Notes: a model not told the origin generated them from the sequence alone. A stretch of 64,000 nt of DNA from Dysgonomonas sp. 25 (GCF_010501075.1 NZ_QVMN01000001.1:248001-312000); one strand, 5' to 3'. Shown: positions 7,325-15,268, numbered from the stretch's first letter. Made by a program: numbers and translations.

Positions 7325-7852
7325 TTAGAAGCTATAAAAAAAACCGAAACTTAAACTATTTCCGCTAAGGTCTAAGCCCCAGCCTTTTTCTCCCAAAGCA
7401 TTTATATCGCTATCTGTATCCCTGTATCCTAAGAATCCAAAATGGGCTGCTAAACTAAACCTATCAGTCAGACCAATTATCATGCCCGGTTTCACTCCAA
7501 CCTGCCAAGCGGTTTCAGATTTACGACCTGTCGGCTTGTCATTAGATAAACCGAATGTTCCATCCATAAACAGCCTTACTTTCCCTGCTGTAAAGTAAGA
7601 ATAACGAGCGTATGGATTTAACGTGAAAGAATTAATTTTTAAGTCTTCGTGTTTAGTGTATTGATAACCGATACCAATTCCAAGATACCATTTACTTGAG
7701 AGGCTGTAACCTATATCCGGCGTTATGGATAAGGTTGTTTTATCTGCACTGTTATTGTTCCAAAAGCCCAAAGAGCCACCAAGACAAAAATCTTGTGCAT
7801 TAGCTATGCTTACCGCAAAGACAGCTATAATCACCATGACAATTTTCTTCAT
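7325..7852 (-). CDS. Outer membrane beta-barrel protein
   Basis: A 175-residue protein with a clean signal peptide (MKKIVMVIIAVFAVSIANAQ) and then alternating beta strands with aromatic girdle residues, ending in FGFFYSF, the aromatic C-terminus expected of an outer membrane barrel of about eight strands. It follows the thioredoxin-fold gene by 70 bases and is probably in the same ArsR1-controlled transcript. A small barrel inside an arsenic regulon could affect metalloid permeability or envelope stability; the function is unknown. Confidence 0.75.
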   Translation of the reverse strand: MKKIVMVIIAVFAVSIANAQDFCLGGSLGFWNNNSADKTTLSITPDIGYSLSSKWYLGIGIGYQYTKHEDLKINSFTLNPYARYSYFTAGKVRLFMDGTFGLSNDKPTGRKSETAWQVGVKPGMIIGLTDRFSLAAHFGFLGYRDTDSDINALGEKGWGLDLSGNSLSFGFFYSF

Positions 7853-7922
7853 CGTTTTCTTTTTAATTATTAATAATTATTGCAAAATGAAACTCCCAAA
7901 CTTGCTGGGTAACTTTAGATTA

Positions 7923-8381
7923 TTAGCGGGAACAACAGCCACTTTGGACAACCTTCTTTGATGCAGCAATAAGGTCGGATTCTTTAGGAACTCCTGTGAA
8001 TTGCCCCGTTACAAAACCTTGTTTGTTTATCACGATGGTAACAGGTTCTTTCAAGGGTTCTGTTATTTTAAGTGTTTTCAGTAGGTTTTCGTCAGCCTTA
8101 TTATCTGCATCCACTTCAATCGTTTCGACTTTGCCGGATAATGCTTTTTGAGATTCTTTGCATACAGATAAAGCTTTTTCCTTATCCTTTAATCCCTGTT
8201 TGCTAATCACAACAAAAATCGCTTTGCCCTGTTTCAATACAGAAACAATTTCATCTTGTTTTGTAACTTGACTGCTATTTGTAGAAGTCATTTTTTCTTG
8301 CGCATAACTGCCAGTGACAGTCATAAGTGAAAGCAAAAATATTGCAATGCTTTCACTGATTTTCAATTTTCTTTTTTCCAT
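7923..8381 (-). CDS. Secreted thioredoxin-fold protein with GCC tail
   Basis: A 152-residue protein with a signal peptide (about 1-28, ending GSYAQ) followed by a thioredoxin-like alpha/beta domain: AIFVVISKQG, VETIEVDADN, and the cis-proline-like EPVTIVINKQGFV. The usual CxxC active site is missing; only one internal cysteine (LSVCKES) and the terminal SGCCSR remain. It is therefore unlikely to be an ordinary thioredoxin, and the CC tail may bind As(III) in the periplasm. Its promoter holds two ArsR1-type operators (8413, 8461). Role inferred from context only. Confidence 0.7.
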   Translation of the reverse strand: MEKRKLKISESIAIFLLSLMTVTGSYAQEKMTSTNSSQVTKQDEIVSVLKQGKAIFVVISKQGLKDKEKALSVCKESQKALSGKVETIEVDADNKADENLLKTLKITEPLKEPVTIVINKQGFVTGQFTGVPKESDLIAASKKVVQSGCCSR

Positions 8382-8412
8382 ATCACTATATAATTAACTT
8401 ATTTTATCGCAT

Positions 8413-8476
8413 ATCGTAAATATACGATGATTTGTAATAAAAAAATATCACTCGAAATCAATCGCAAATATACGAT
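8413..8476 (-). promoter_or_regulatory. Twin ArsR1 operators and promoter of the thioredoxin-fold gene
   Basis: Two 16-base operators, ATCGTAAATATACGAT (8413-8428) and ATCGCAAATATACGAT (8461-8476), lie 48 bases start to start. The distal one contains TATATTTG on the minus strand, a perfect -7 box, and the proximal one falls in the early transcribed region. Such a pair could give tighter repression or looping. No gene occupies 8,382-8,615. Confidence 0.78.
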
Positions 8477-8615
8477 GAAAGATTTGATTCGCCAAACAGG
8501 AAGAGAAAAAGATGATGTCCTTTTCTCTTTATCCCTGTCTTATAGCATTATATATTTTTTCTTTCGCTTGACAGTAGTAAAACTGCCGTCTGAAATCACC
8601 TTCACTTTATAATCC

Positions 8616-8942
8616 TTACCCTTTAATCATAGTAAGCAACATCTTAAATTGCTTGCTTGCATACAAAGCATGAGGAATACCCGCAGGCATAATTATAGAC
8701 TGACCAGTAACCAGCATCAAGGGTTTACCGTTTATGGAAATTTCAGCTTCTCCGTCTAAAATTTCTACCATAGCATCAAATGGGGCGGTATGCTCGCTTA
8801 GTCCCTGTCCTTTGTCGAAAGAAAACAGGGTAATGTTGCCTGCTTCATTCTTCAATACTTGTTTGCTGATTACTCCACCAGTTGAGTATTCAACCATTTC
8901 TGCCATATTCAGTATGACTCCTTTTTCAAATAATTCATTCAT
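8616..8942 (-). CDS. Cupin domain protein
   Basis: A 108-residue single-domain cupin. It has motif 1 (LSEHTAPFDAMVEILDGEAEISINGK) and motif 2 (GQSIIMPAGIPHAL), each with metal-ligand candidates His/Glu. Small cupins of this type are common in Bacteroidetes arsenic and redox clusters, but their substrate is unknown. It is the last gene of the ArsR2-controlled transcript, 12 bases after arsM. A role in metalloid chemistry is inference from position. Confidence 0.8.
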   Translation of the reverse strand: MNELFEKGVILNMAEMVEYSTGGVISKQVLKNEAGNITLFSFDKGQGLSEHTAPFDAMVEILDGEAEISINGKPLMLVTGQSIIMPAGIPHALYASKQFKMLLTMIKG

Positions 8943-8954
8943 AACTATATTCTT

Positions 8955-9782
8955 TTAACAACATCCACCGCATGAACACCCCCCAGAGTTTTTTCTTCCG
9001 GTAACTGTTATGGAAACAATCGCATTCACGGTTTTGAAAGCATTTATTTCATCTTCGTTAAGATACTTTTCAAGAATTTCATCGGGAATGGTAATTTCTT
9101 TTTCCTTACAAATGATAATTTCTGCAAATCCAGCTTCTTTTATTTTCTCAAGATATTGAGCTTTTGGAATTGCTCCCGATACACAACCGACGTACATTTC
9201 TGCTGCATGTTTCAACTTTTCGGGTATTTCTTCATTGAGAACGACATCCGATATGCAAAAATGTCCCCCGGTCTTTAACACACGGTATATTTCATGGAAT
9301 ATCCGGTCTTTGGAAGGTAGTAAATTCAGTACGCAGTTACTTATAACCACATCGGCACGACCTGCACTTACGGGCATATCTTCAATATCTCCCTGCCGAA
9401 AACTCACGTTTTGTATTCCACGTTTCTTTGCATTGGCTTTAGCCTTTTCTATCATGGGTTCTGAAAAGTCAATACCAATGACTTTTCCTTCATCACCAAC
9501 TTCTGCCTGTGCAATAAAACAATCATTCCCAGCACCTGAACCGAGGTCAATAACAGTATTTCCTTTCTCTATACCTGCATATTGGGTAGGCAATCCACAG
9601 CCAAGTCCGAGGTCAGCATCTTCGTTGTATCCTTTGAGCGTTGAATAGTCATCGCTCATAATATTATAGACTTCTTTTGTAGGACTGCACCCACAACAAC
9701 AGCCTGTTTCTTTTCCTTGCAAAGCAATATCGCTATATTTCCGTTTTACTATTTCTTTTAGCTTATCATTACTATTATTCAT
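8955..9782 (-). CDS. arsM: Arsenite S-adenosylmethionine methyltransferase
   Basis: A 275-residue class I methyltransferase with SAM motif DLGSGAGNDCFIA (about 79-91), IGIDFSEPM, and ISNCVLNLLPSKDR. The As(III)-binding cysteines of ArsM are present: Cys62 in LGCGLPTQYA and Cys200 in YVGCVSGAIP, with further cysteines in the N-terminal GCCCGCS and the tail GGCSCGGCC. ArsM methylates As(III) to mono-, di- and trimethylarsenicals. It lies between arsC (14 bases upstream) and the cupin gene. The trivalent products are toxic but are substrates of the ArsP encoded nearby. Confidence 0.93.
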   Translation of the reverse strand: MNNSNDKLKEIVKRKYSDIALQGKETGCCCGCSPTKEVYNIMSDDYSTLKGYNEDADLGLGCGLPTQYAGIEKGNTVIDLGSGAGNDCFIAQAEVGDEGKVIGIDFSEPMIEKAKANAKKRGIQNVSFRQGDIEDMPVSAGRADVVISNCVLNLLPSKDRIFHEIYRVLKTGGHFCISDVVLNEEIPEKLKHAAEMYVGCVSGAIPKAQYLEKIKEAGFAEIIICKEKEITIPDEILEKYLNEDEINAFKTVNAIVSITVTGRKNSGGCSCGGCC

Positions 9783-9796
9783 AACTTATTGCTGTT

Positions 9797-10255
9797 TTAT
9801 TCCCATTCGCCGGAACAGGCACATTTGGGCATTTCTTTCTTTAATATCTGTGTAATGTAAAATTCGGAAAACTTATTCTTTATCTCAAACCTTGTCCGAT
9901 AAAACGGGTCTTTGATAAATTCCGGTGTACCTTTTGCTCTTGATGGGTCACTAAATCCGAAGTGCAGACGTTGTGTCACTTCGCCTGTAAATACAGGGCA
10001 GGTTTCATTGGCTTCATCACAAACGGTTATTACATAATCCCATACCTGACCAATATATTCATTCACATTATGCGGTTTGTGATTGCTAATGTCAATTCCT
10101 ACTTCTGCCATTACTTCAATAGCCATCGGATTTACTTCATCAGCAGGTTTTGTACCTGCTGAAAAGACTTCGATTTCTTCGTCAAACGATTGCAGAAAGC
10201 CATGAGCCATTTGGCTGCGACAGCTATTTCCTGTACATAGAATCAATATTTTCAT
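9797..10255 (-). CDS. arsC: Arsenate reductase, low-molecular-weight phosphatase type
   Basis: The 152-residue protein starts with the CX5R P-loop (C7-T-G-N-S-C-R13) right after the first strand. It has TVCDEANETCPVF, the thioredoxin-coupled ArsC resolving region, and FSDPSRAKGTPE with the general-acid aspartate. It reduces As(V) to As(III) so that ACR3 can export it. The C-terminal KCACSGEWE adds another CxC. It lies 12 bases after the large permease gene, in the ArsR2 transcript. Confidence 0.92.
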   Translation of the reverse strand: MKILILCTGNSCRSQMAHGFLQSFDEEIEVFSAGTKPADEVNPMAIEVMAEVGIDISNHKPHNVNEYIGQVWDYVITVCDEANETCPVFTGEVTQRLHFGFSDPSRAKGTPEFIKDPFYRTRFEIKNKFSEFYITQILKKEMPKCACSGEWE

Positions 10256-10267
10256 TGCATTGTATTC

Positions 10268-11611
10268 TTAAAAAAATGTTCCATAAACAAGACCGGAGAT
10301 AGTTGCCATGATAATGACCAGTGTTACATATACAACCGTCTTTTGCGTACCCATCACACCACGAATAACAAGCATATTAGGCAGGGAAAGTGAAGGGCCT
10401 GCCAGTAGCAAAGCCAATGCAGGGCCTTTTCCCATTCCGGAAGCGAGTAAGCCTTGAATAATAGGCACTTCGGTCAGCGTTGCAAAATACATAAATGCCC
10501 CTGTAAAACTGGCAAAGAAGTTCGATAGCAAGGAGTTCCCACCTACCGCCCACTCAATCCATTCGTTCGGTATAACACCCGGAATGGCTGTATTGTCGTG
10601 TGTAGAACCGAGCAGGAAACCTGCCGTAACCACACCGATAGCGAGCAAGGGCATTATTTGTTTGGCAAATCCCCACGCCGAAAGTGTCCATTCCCGGTTT
10701 TCATCATCCCGTTTATCAAAGAGAGTAACGAGAGATAGAGCAGCAATACCAACAATCATCGGAACAAGCGGGACTAACTTCGGGTTTGGTATGAATTGGT
10801 AAGCCAGAAACGCAGATAATCCTGTCGCCAAAACACCTGTCAGCACCCATTGCCATTTAATTTTCAATATAGTTACGAGGGAATAAGCGAGTATAAGAGA
10901 AAGCGCACCTGTTATATGCCATTTATAAGTAAATATGTAGAACCATATACTTGAAGTATCATCGGCTGCAGGCGCACCCCAATTCGCAAAGACAAGAATA
11001 AATACCAGTGTAAAGAAATGGAGCATAGTTTGCGACATAGGACGTTTAGCAGGTGGAGGAACAATATTCATTTGTTCTTCTTTTTTGGCTTTTTCTTCTT
11101 TTCGATAGATAAAAGACATAATCAGTCCGATAACAACTGAAAATGTAATTGCCCCAATCATGCGGGCAACACCCATTTCCACCCCAAGAATACGCCATGT
11201 GAGAATAATGGATAAAATGCTAATTGCAGGTCCTGAATACAGGAACGCAATGGCTGGTCCTAATCCTGCTCCACGTTTATAGATGCTTGTAAACAAGGGT
11301 AATATAGTACAGGAACATACCGCCAAAATAGCACCAGAAACAGCGGCAACCGTATAGGACAGCCATTTCTTAGCATTTGCTCCGAAATATTTCAAAACTG
11401 CCCCCTGACTGATAAAAACGGCTATCACACCTGCAATGAAAAAGGCAGGTAGAAGACACATGACAACGTGTTCTTGTGCGTACCACTTCGACAAGTCGAG
11501 TGTTGCATCAATCGCTGTCATAAACCGTTCACTGCCTAAGGGTAGGAAAAATACTCCGGCGAAAATGACAACCATCCAAAGAAGGATTTTCAACTCTTTT
11601 TTAGTTTCCAT
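10268..11611 (-). CDS. Large permease related to ArsP (DUF318/YraQ family)
   Basis: The 447-residue protein has ten or more membrane segments. The first half carries AVCSCTILPLF (about 97-107), the CSC motif equivalent to the ArsP cysteine motif, and the second has EVPIIQGLLASGMG and LAGPSLSLPNM repeats. It is longer than ArsP and resembles permeases found in many Bacteroidetes arsenic clusters, often adjacent to the small thioredoxin-like protein encoded just upstream here. It probably exports a metalloid species, possibly an organoarsenical. It lies 11 bases after arsE. Confidence 0.82.
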   Translation of the reverse strand: METKKELKILLWMVVIFAGVFFLPLGSERFMTAIDATLDLSKWYAQEHVVMCLLPAFFIAGVIAVFISQGAVLKYFGANAKKWLSYTVAAVSGAILAVCSCTILPLFTSIYKRGAGLGPAIAFLYSGPAISILSIILTWRILGVEMGVARMIGAITFSVVIGLIMSFIYRKEEKAKKEEQMNIVPPPAKRPMSQTMLHFFTLVFILVFANWGAPAADDTSSIWFYIFTYKWHITGALSLILAYSLVTILKIKWQWVLTGVLATGLSAFLAYQFIPNPKLVPLVPMIVGIAALSLVTLFDKRDDENREWTLSAWGFAKQIMPLLAIGVVTAGFLLGSTHDNTAIPGVIPNEWIEWAVGGNSLLSNFFASFTGAFMYFATLTEVPIIQGLLASGMGKGPALALLLAGPSLSLPNMLVIRGVMGTQKTVVYVTLVIIMATISGLVYGTFF

Positions 11612-11622
11612 GTGTAGCTTTA

Positions 11623-11856
11623 TTATACTCCCAACAGTTGGCGGATTTCGCTTTCGGAAGGAACGTGACCTTTGATTTTTACTTCACCGTCCACAACTAT
11701 GCCCGGCAAGGTCATTACATTATATTTCATGATTTCCATAATATCTTCCTGTTTGGACAATTTTATATCTAATCCGTTATCTTCAATTACTTTCTTTACT
11801 GTTTCGTAGGTTGTTTTACATTTGGCACAACCTGTACCTAATACAATGATTTCCAT
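11623..11856 (-). CDS. arsE: Small thioredoxin-like redox protein (ArsE-like)
   Basis: The start chosen is the ATG at 11856, giving 77 residues; a longer frame from 11937 runs into arsG and adds a segment not seen in the family. The protein begins with MEIIVLGTGCAKCKTTYETV, where CAKC is the redox centre, and has the cis-proline loop TLPGIVVDGEV. Small redox-active disulfide proteins of this type act with membrane permeases, and the order with arsF and arsG matches the arsEFG set described in Shewanella putrefaciens for aromatic arsenicals. The arsE name rests on that synteny. Confidence 0.78.
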   Translation of the reverse strand: MEIIVLGTGCAKCKTTYETVKKVIEDNGLDIKLSKQEDIMEIMKYNVMTLPGIVVDGEVKIKGHVPSESEIRQLLGV

Positions 11857-11867
11857 ATTTGTAATTA

Positions 11868-12569
11868 TTAAATTCCTGTTATTATATAATAGATTCCGAC
11901 AACAATAAATATCGCTGCCACAATCCATTTGAACCATTTTTGAAAAACACTCATTTTGTTATAGAATTTCCCCACGTTACTCACGCTATATGCCAAAAGC
12001 CATGCGATGATGATAACGGGTAATCCCGTTGCAATAGCAAATACAGGTGGAAGCAGTAATCCTGATGGGCTGGCAATCGTCATCGGGATTAATCCGCCGA
12101 AATACAAAACCCCGCTATAAGGGCAGAAAGCAAGCGCAAAAAGTAATCCCAGTAAGAACGCATCGAGGTAGGTTTTCTTTCCTTCTTTGTTTTCTATCTT
12201 TGAAGTTAGCTTATTCATTCCCGGAAGCTTTATTTTGATAATGTCCAACATAAATATTCCGATAATAACCAATGCTATTCCCAGCCACATCCCACCTACG
12301 TTTTGCAGTAATTTGGCTACCTGAAACTGGCTTGCTCCGAAATAGAAAATCAATCCGAGTACCGTGTAGGTAAACATTCTACCAAGCGTATAGAATACAC
12401 CATTGAACATTACCCTACGTTTATCGCCTATATCTTTACTCAAGTAAGCCGTAGCAGTAATATTGGTTGCCAACGGGCAAGGGCTGATTGCGGTCATTAT
12501 TCCCAAGAGAAATGCTGTCAATAATGGAAAGTTAGACCCATCGACAAGGTTTTGTAAAAACTCCATCAT
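11868..12569 (-). CDS. arsG: ArsG-like aromatic arsenical efflux permease (CcdA/DsbD-type)
   Basis: A 233-residue protein with six to seven membrane segments. GIMTAISPCPLATNITATAYL in the first helix and FALAFCPYSGVLYFGGL in the fourth carry the paired membrane cysteines of the CcdA/DsbD fold. Members assigned to the ArsG family export trivalent aromatic aminobenzyl-type arsenicals. It overlaps arsF by 4 bases (ATGA), a sign of translational coupling, and arsE follows. Electron transfer across the membrane is the other plausible function for this fold. Confidence 0.8.
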   Translation of the reverse strand: MMEFLQNLVDGSNFPLLTAFLLGIMTAISPCPLATNITATAYLSKDIGDKRRVMFNGVFYTLGRMFTYTVLGLIFYFGASQFQVAKLLQNVGGMWLGIALVIIGIFMLDIIKIKLPGMNKLTSKIENKEGKKTYLDAFLLGLLFALAFCPYSGVLYFGGLIPMTIASPSGLLLPPVFAIATGLPVIIIAWLLAYSVSNVGKFYNKMSVFQKWFKWIVAAIFIVVGIYYIITGI

Positions 12570-12994
12570 AACCTTTTATCGACTTCGGTTTTGATAAGGT
12601 CGGTAAGGTTTTCAGGACTATTCAAAGCGTTGGCAAATGCTTTGTCGGTAATATCTATGGAATTGTCCCCTTTAGAAACAATGAGGGCATTCCATGTTAC
12701 TTCGTATTTTTCTACAAGTGAAGCATTTTGCTCTTCATCGGTTTTTACTTCAATGAATTTTACACTGGGATTGTCCGCATAAAGTTCTTTTATGGTCTTT
12801 TCTGTCACATCACCCACTGCAATGCAGGTTTTACAACGTTGTTTGCCGTGGAAATAGTAAACGTTCACAGTAGAAGCATCCGTTACTTGTTCTTTAGCTT
12901 CTGTTCCAGTAGTTTGTCCGTTGTTCTTTTGTGTATTACCACCGCAGGCAACTAACAAAGTGGCGAAAAATACGATTAAAATACTCTTTTTCAT
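12566..12994 (-). CDS. arsF: ArsF-like lipoprotein with thioredoxin-like CxxC
   Basis: The 142-residue protein has a lipoprotein signal (LLVACGGN, lipid on Cys17), a polar linker, then a thioredoxin-like domain beginning VNVYYFHGKQRCKTCIAVG with CKTC as redox centre. It has the NPSVKFIEVKTDEEQN strand typical of the ArsF/nitrophenyl-compound reductase-subunit family. It would sit on the envelope side and work with ArsG and ArsE in reducing nitroaromatic arsenicals. It lies between acr3 and arsG in the same transcript. Confidence 0.8.
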   Translation of the reverse strand: MKKSILIVFFATLLVACGGNTQKNNGQTTGTEAKEQVTDASTVNVYYFHGKQRCKTCIAVGDVTEKTIKELYADNPSVKFIEVKTDEEQNASLVEKYEVTWNALIVSKGDNSIDITDKAFANALNSPENLTDLIKTEVDKRL

Positions 12995-13025
12995 TTGATT
13001 GTCTTTTTATTGGTTTGTACTATGT

Positions 13026-14060
13026 TTATTTATAATATTTCTTCCGAAGCCAAAATGCTAAGTTTACCAACAGGATTAATACCGGGACTTCAACCAACGG
13101 CCCGACTACTCCGGCAAAGGCTTGTCCGCTATGTAATCCAAATACGCCGATTGCTACTGCGATAGCCAGTTCAAAGTTATTTCCGGTAGCAGTGAAAGCG
13201 ATGGAAGCATTTTTATCGTAAGAAGCACCCATCCACTTACCTGCGAAGAAACTAAGCAGGAACATTACGACAAAGTAGATAAGTAACGGTATAGCTATAC
13301 GAACTACATCCATTGGTATTTGTACAATCAGTTCACCTTTCAGGCTGAACATAAGAATGATTGTAAATAACAGTGCGATTAAGGTTATCGGGGATATTTT
13401 CGGGATAAACTTTTCCTTATACCATTGTTCGCCTTTCAATTTCACTAATATAAGTCGGCTCAATATACCCATTAGGAAAGGAATACCTAAGTAGATGGCA
13501 ACTGTTTCGGCAATCGTACCGATAGAAATATCAACGATAGCCCCTTCAAACCCGAAGAGGGGAGGAAGCTTAGTAATAAATAACCAAGCGTAGAAACTGT
13601 AAAAGAATACCTGAAAGATACTGTTCAGGGCTACTAAACCAGCACCGTATTCCGTATTTCCTTCCGCCAAGTCATTCCACACAAGAACCATCGCTATACA
13701 CCGTGCTAATCCGATAAGGATTACACCTACCATATATTCCGGGTAATCATGTAAGAAGATGATGGCAAGTAAAAACATTAATATCGGCCCGATAATCCAA
13801 TTCAGGATTAACGAGACTGATAATATTTTTACGTCCTTGAAAACCTTCGGTAATTGTTTATAATCGACTTTTGCCAATGGCGGATACATCATTAAGATTA
13901 AACCGATGGCTAAAGGGATGTTTGTAGTTCCACTGGATAATGAATCTATCGTAGTGCTGAACGATGGGAAAAAGTAACCCAGTCCAACTCCGATAGCCAT
14001 TGCCAAGAATATCCAAAGAGTGAGATTCTTATCTAAGAAACTCATTTTTTTCTTACTCAT
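13026..14060 (-). CDS. acr3: ACR3 family arsenite efflux permease
   Basis: The start at 14060 ([18 protein letters not shown]) gives 344 residues, the usual ACR3 length; a longer frame extends into arsN and is not used. Ten hydrophobic segments are visible. The conserved [10 protein letters not shown] segment with the key cysteine in helix 4 and the [17 protein letters not shown] motif in helix 9 are intact. ACR3 exports As(III) using the proton gradient. It overlaps the arsN stop by 8 bases. Confidence 0.94.
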   Translation of the reverse strand: MSKKKMSFLDKNLTLWIFLAMAIGVGLGYFFPSFSTTIDSLSSGTTNIPLAIGLILMMYPPLAKVDYKQLPKVFKDVKILSVSLILNWIIGPILMFLLAIIFLHDYPEYMVGVILIGLARCIAMVLVWNDLAEGNTEYGAGLVALNSIFQVFFYSFYAWLFITKLPPLFGFEGAIVDISIGTIAETVAIYLGIPFLMGILSRLILVKLKGEQWYKEKFIPKISPITLIALLFTIILMFSLKGELIVQIPMDVVRIAIPLLIYFVVMFLLSFFAGKWMGASYDKNASIAFTATGNNFELAIAVAIGVFGLHSGQAFAGVVGPLVEVPVLILLVNLAFWLRKKYYK

Positions 14061-14568
14061 TGCCTTCTGATTTTTTATTATTGAAAATAAGCAGCCAATG
14101 TCCGACATCCCGCCATTTGTCAAACTTCCATCCGATTTCTTTCATGTGAGAAGATTGCTTAAAACCAAATTTCTCATGTAACTTCACGCTTCCTTCATTT
14201 GGGATGCAGATTCCGGCAATTAACACATGAAGGTTTTCCCTATCTATGTTTTGGAATAAATGTTCGTACAGCGTAGAACCCAGCCCTTTCCCTGTATAGT
14301 CTTTATCTAAATAGATGGTAACTTCTTTCGTAGAAGAGTAAGCACATCTGCCGTTCCATTTATGGATGTAGTAATAGCCCACTACTTTGCCTTCAATTTC
14401 ACCTACATAATAAGGAAAGCCGGAATCAATAATTTCATTGATTCTTTCTTTCATTTCAGTTTCAGGCACAGGGGTTGTTTCAAACGTTACAGCCGTATTC
14501 TCAACGTAGTAGTTGTAAATCTCACAAATCCTACGGGAATCTTCTAATTTCACTTTTCTAATCAGCAT
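14053..14568 (-). CDS. arsN: GNAT acetyltransferase, ArsN/phosphinothricin acetyltransferase-like
   Basis: A 171-residue GNAT enzyme of the Pat family: [33 protein letters not shown] at the N-terminus, acetyl-CoA loop [18 protein letters not shown], and [20 protein letters not shown]. ArsN1 enzymes of this family acetylate the amino group of arsinothricin, an organoarsenical glutamate analogue, and phosphinothricin. It is the first gene after arsR in the transcript, behind two operator-like palindromes. The substrate is inferred from the arsenic context. Confidence 0.83.
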   Translation of the reverse strand: MLIRKVKLEDSRRICEIYNYYVENTAVTFETTPVPETEMKERINEIIDSGFPYYVGEIEGKVVGYYYIHKWNGRCAYSSTKEVTIYLDKDYTGKGLGSTLYEHLFQNIDRENLHVLIAGICIPNEGSVKLHEKFGFKQSSHMKEIGWKFDKWRDVGHWLLIFNNKKSEGNE

Positions 14569-14589
14569 CCTATTTCTAATTTATTACAA

Positions 14590-14630
14590 TCGTACATTTG
14601 CGAATAGTGCGTATTTCGTAGATGTACGAA
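14590..14630. promoter_or_regulatory. Two ArsR2-type operator palindromes before arsN
   Basis: TCGTACATTTGCGAA (14590-14604) and TTCGTAGATGTACGAA (14615-14630) resemble the palindrome at 15004 (GTTCGCAAACATACGAAC). They lie between the arsR stop and the arsN start. Neither has a perfect leftward -7 box, though TACATTTG on the plus strand would fit one. They may be secondary ArsR2 sites that block read-through. Confidence 0.6.
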
Positions 14631-14649
14631 TATACAACATAAAAAAACA

Positions 14650-14988
14650 CTAATTTTGAGTATCACAACAACTGTCTGCAACTTCTACTTCGGTCAATAA
14701 AGCTTCAAATAACTTTTTCGCTAAAGACCAGTTTTTCTTATTAATACAATACTTAACAGAAGGCAATGTAATTTCGCCCTGTATCAAACCTGCATCTTTC
14801 AGTTCTTTCAAGTGTTGAGACAGCGTACTTTTTGCCACAGGCAAAATTTCCGACATATCTCCATGATAACAACAAGTCTGACTTGCCAATAATTGTAATA
14901 TGGCAATTCGGACTGGATGGGAAAGTGCTTTGGCAAAACGTGCCATTTGCTCCTGTTCAACTGTATATCCCTTTTTTGCTTTTTTCAT
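14650..14988 (-). CDS. arsR: ArsR-family metalloregulatory repressor (second copy)
   Basis: I choose ATG at 14988 (112 residues, MKKAKKGYTVEQ). The upstream ATG at 15015 lies inside the -7 box of the only good promoter, so it cannot be transcribed from there. The fold is standard ArsR: KALSHPVRIAILQLLASQTCCYHGD with a vicinal CC at residues 39-40, then KSTLSQHLKELKDAGLIQGEI. The tail DSCCDTQN adds a second CC. It heads the long leftward transcript arsN-acr3-arsFGE-permease-arsC-arsM-cupin and represses itself through 15004-15021. Confidence 0.9.
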   Translation of the reverse strand: MKKAKKGYTVEQEQMARFAKALSHPVRIAILQLLASQTCCYHGDMSEILPVAKSTLSQHLKELKDAGLIQGEITLPSVKYCINKKNWSLAKKLFEALLTEVEVADSCCDTQN

Positions 14989-15003
14989 CTTCTTTGTTTT
15001 ATT

Positions 15004-15040
15004 GTTCGCAAACATACGAACTATTTTTCAAACCACCAAA
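15004..15040 (-). promoter_or_regulatory. ArsR2 operator and promoter
   Basis: On the minus strand, TTTG (plus 15037-15040), 20 bases, TATGTTTG (plus 15009-15016): a full match to the Bacteroidetes promoter. The -7 box sits inside the palindrome GTTCG-CAAACATA-CGAAC (15004-15021). Transcription should begin near 15002, just before the chosen arsR start. Confidence 0.82.
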
Positions 15041-15082
15041 CATTATTCAGAAATTTAGTGCAAGATGAAATCCGCATGAATA

Positions 15083-15125
15083 ATTTAATGTAACCACCAT
15101 TAAGTTAATGGTGGTTACATTAAAT
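15083..15125. repeat. Near-perfect palindrome with 21-bp arms
   Basis: Arm 15083-15103 (ATTTAATGTAACCACCATTAA) is exactly complementary to 15105-15125 around a single central G. It is too tight for an RNA hairpin loop without fraying and has no U-tract. It lies about 60 bases beyond the divergent side of the arsR promoter. It could be a recombinase, replication-terminus or dimeric regulator site. Confidence 0.85.
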
Positions 15126-15268
15126 GAGATAAGCCTAAAGTAATACTGTCTTTATTCACAAAATCAAAGGCTTTGGAATATTACCTATGCTGGGTCATCA
15201 TTACAAGTTTGGAAAAAACTACCGCTTTTATTAGAAAAGGCGGTAAAATAATCCCGCTATCATTGTCC

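Noticed and set aside
11857-11937. N-terminal extension of the ArsE-like protein
   Set aside because: The extra residues lie across the arsG stop region and do not resemble the family, which starts at the strand just before CAKC.
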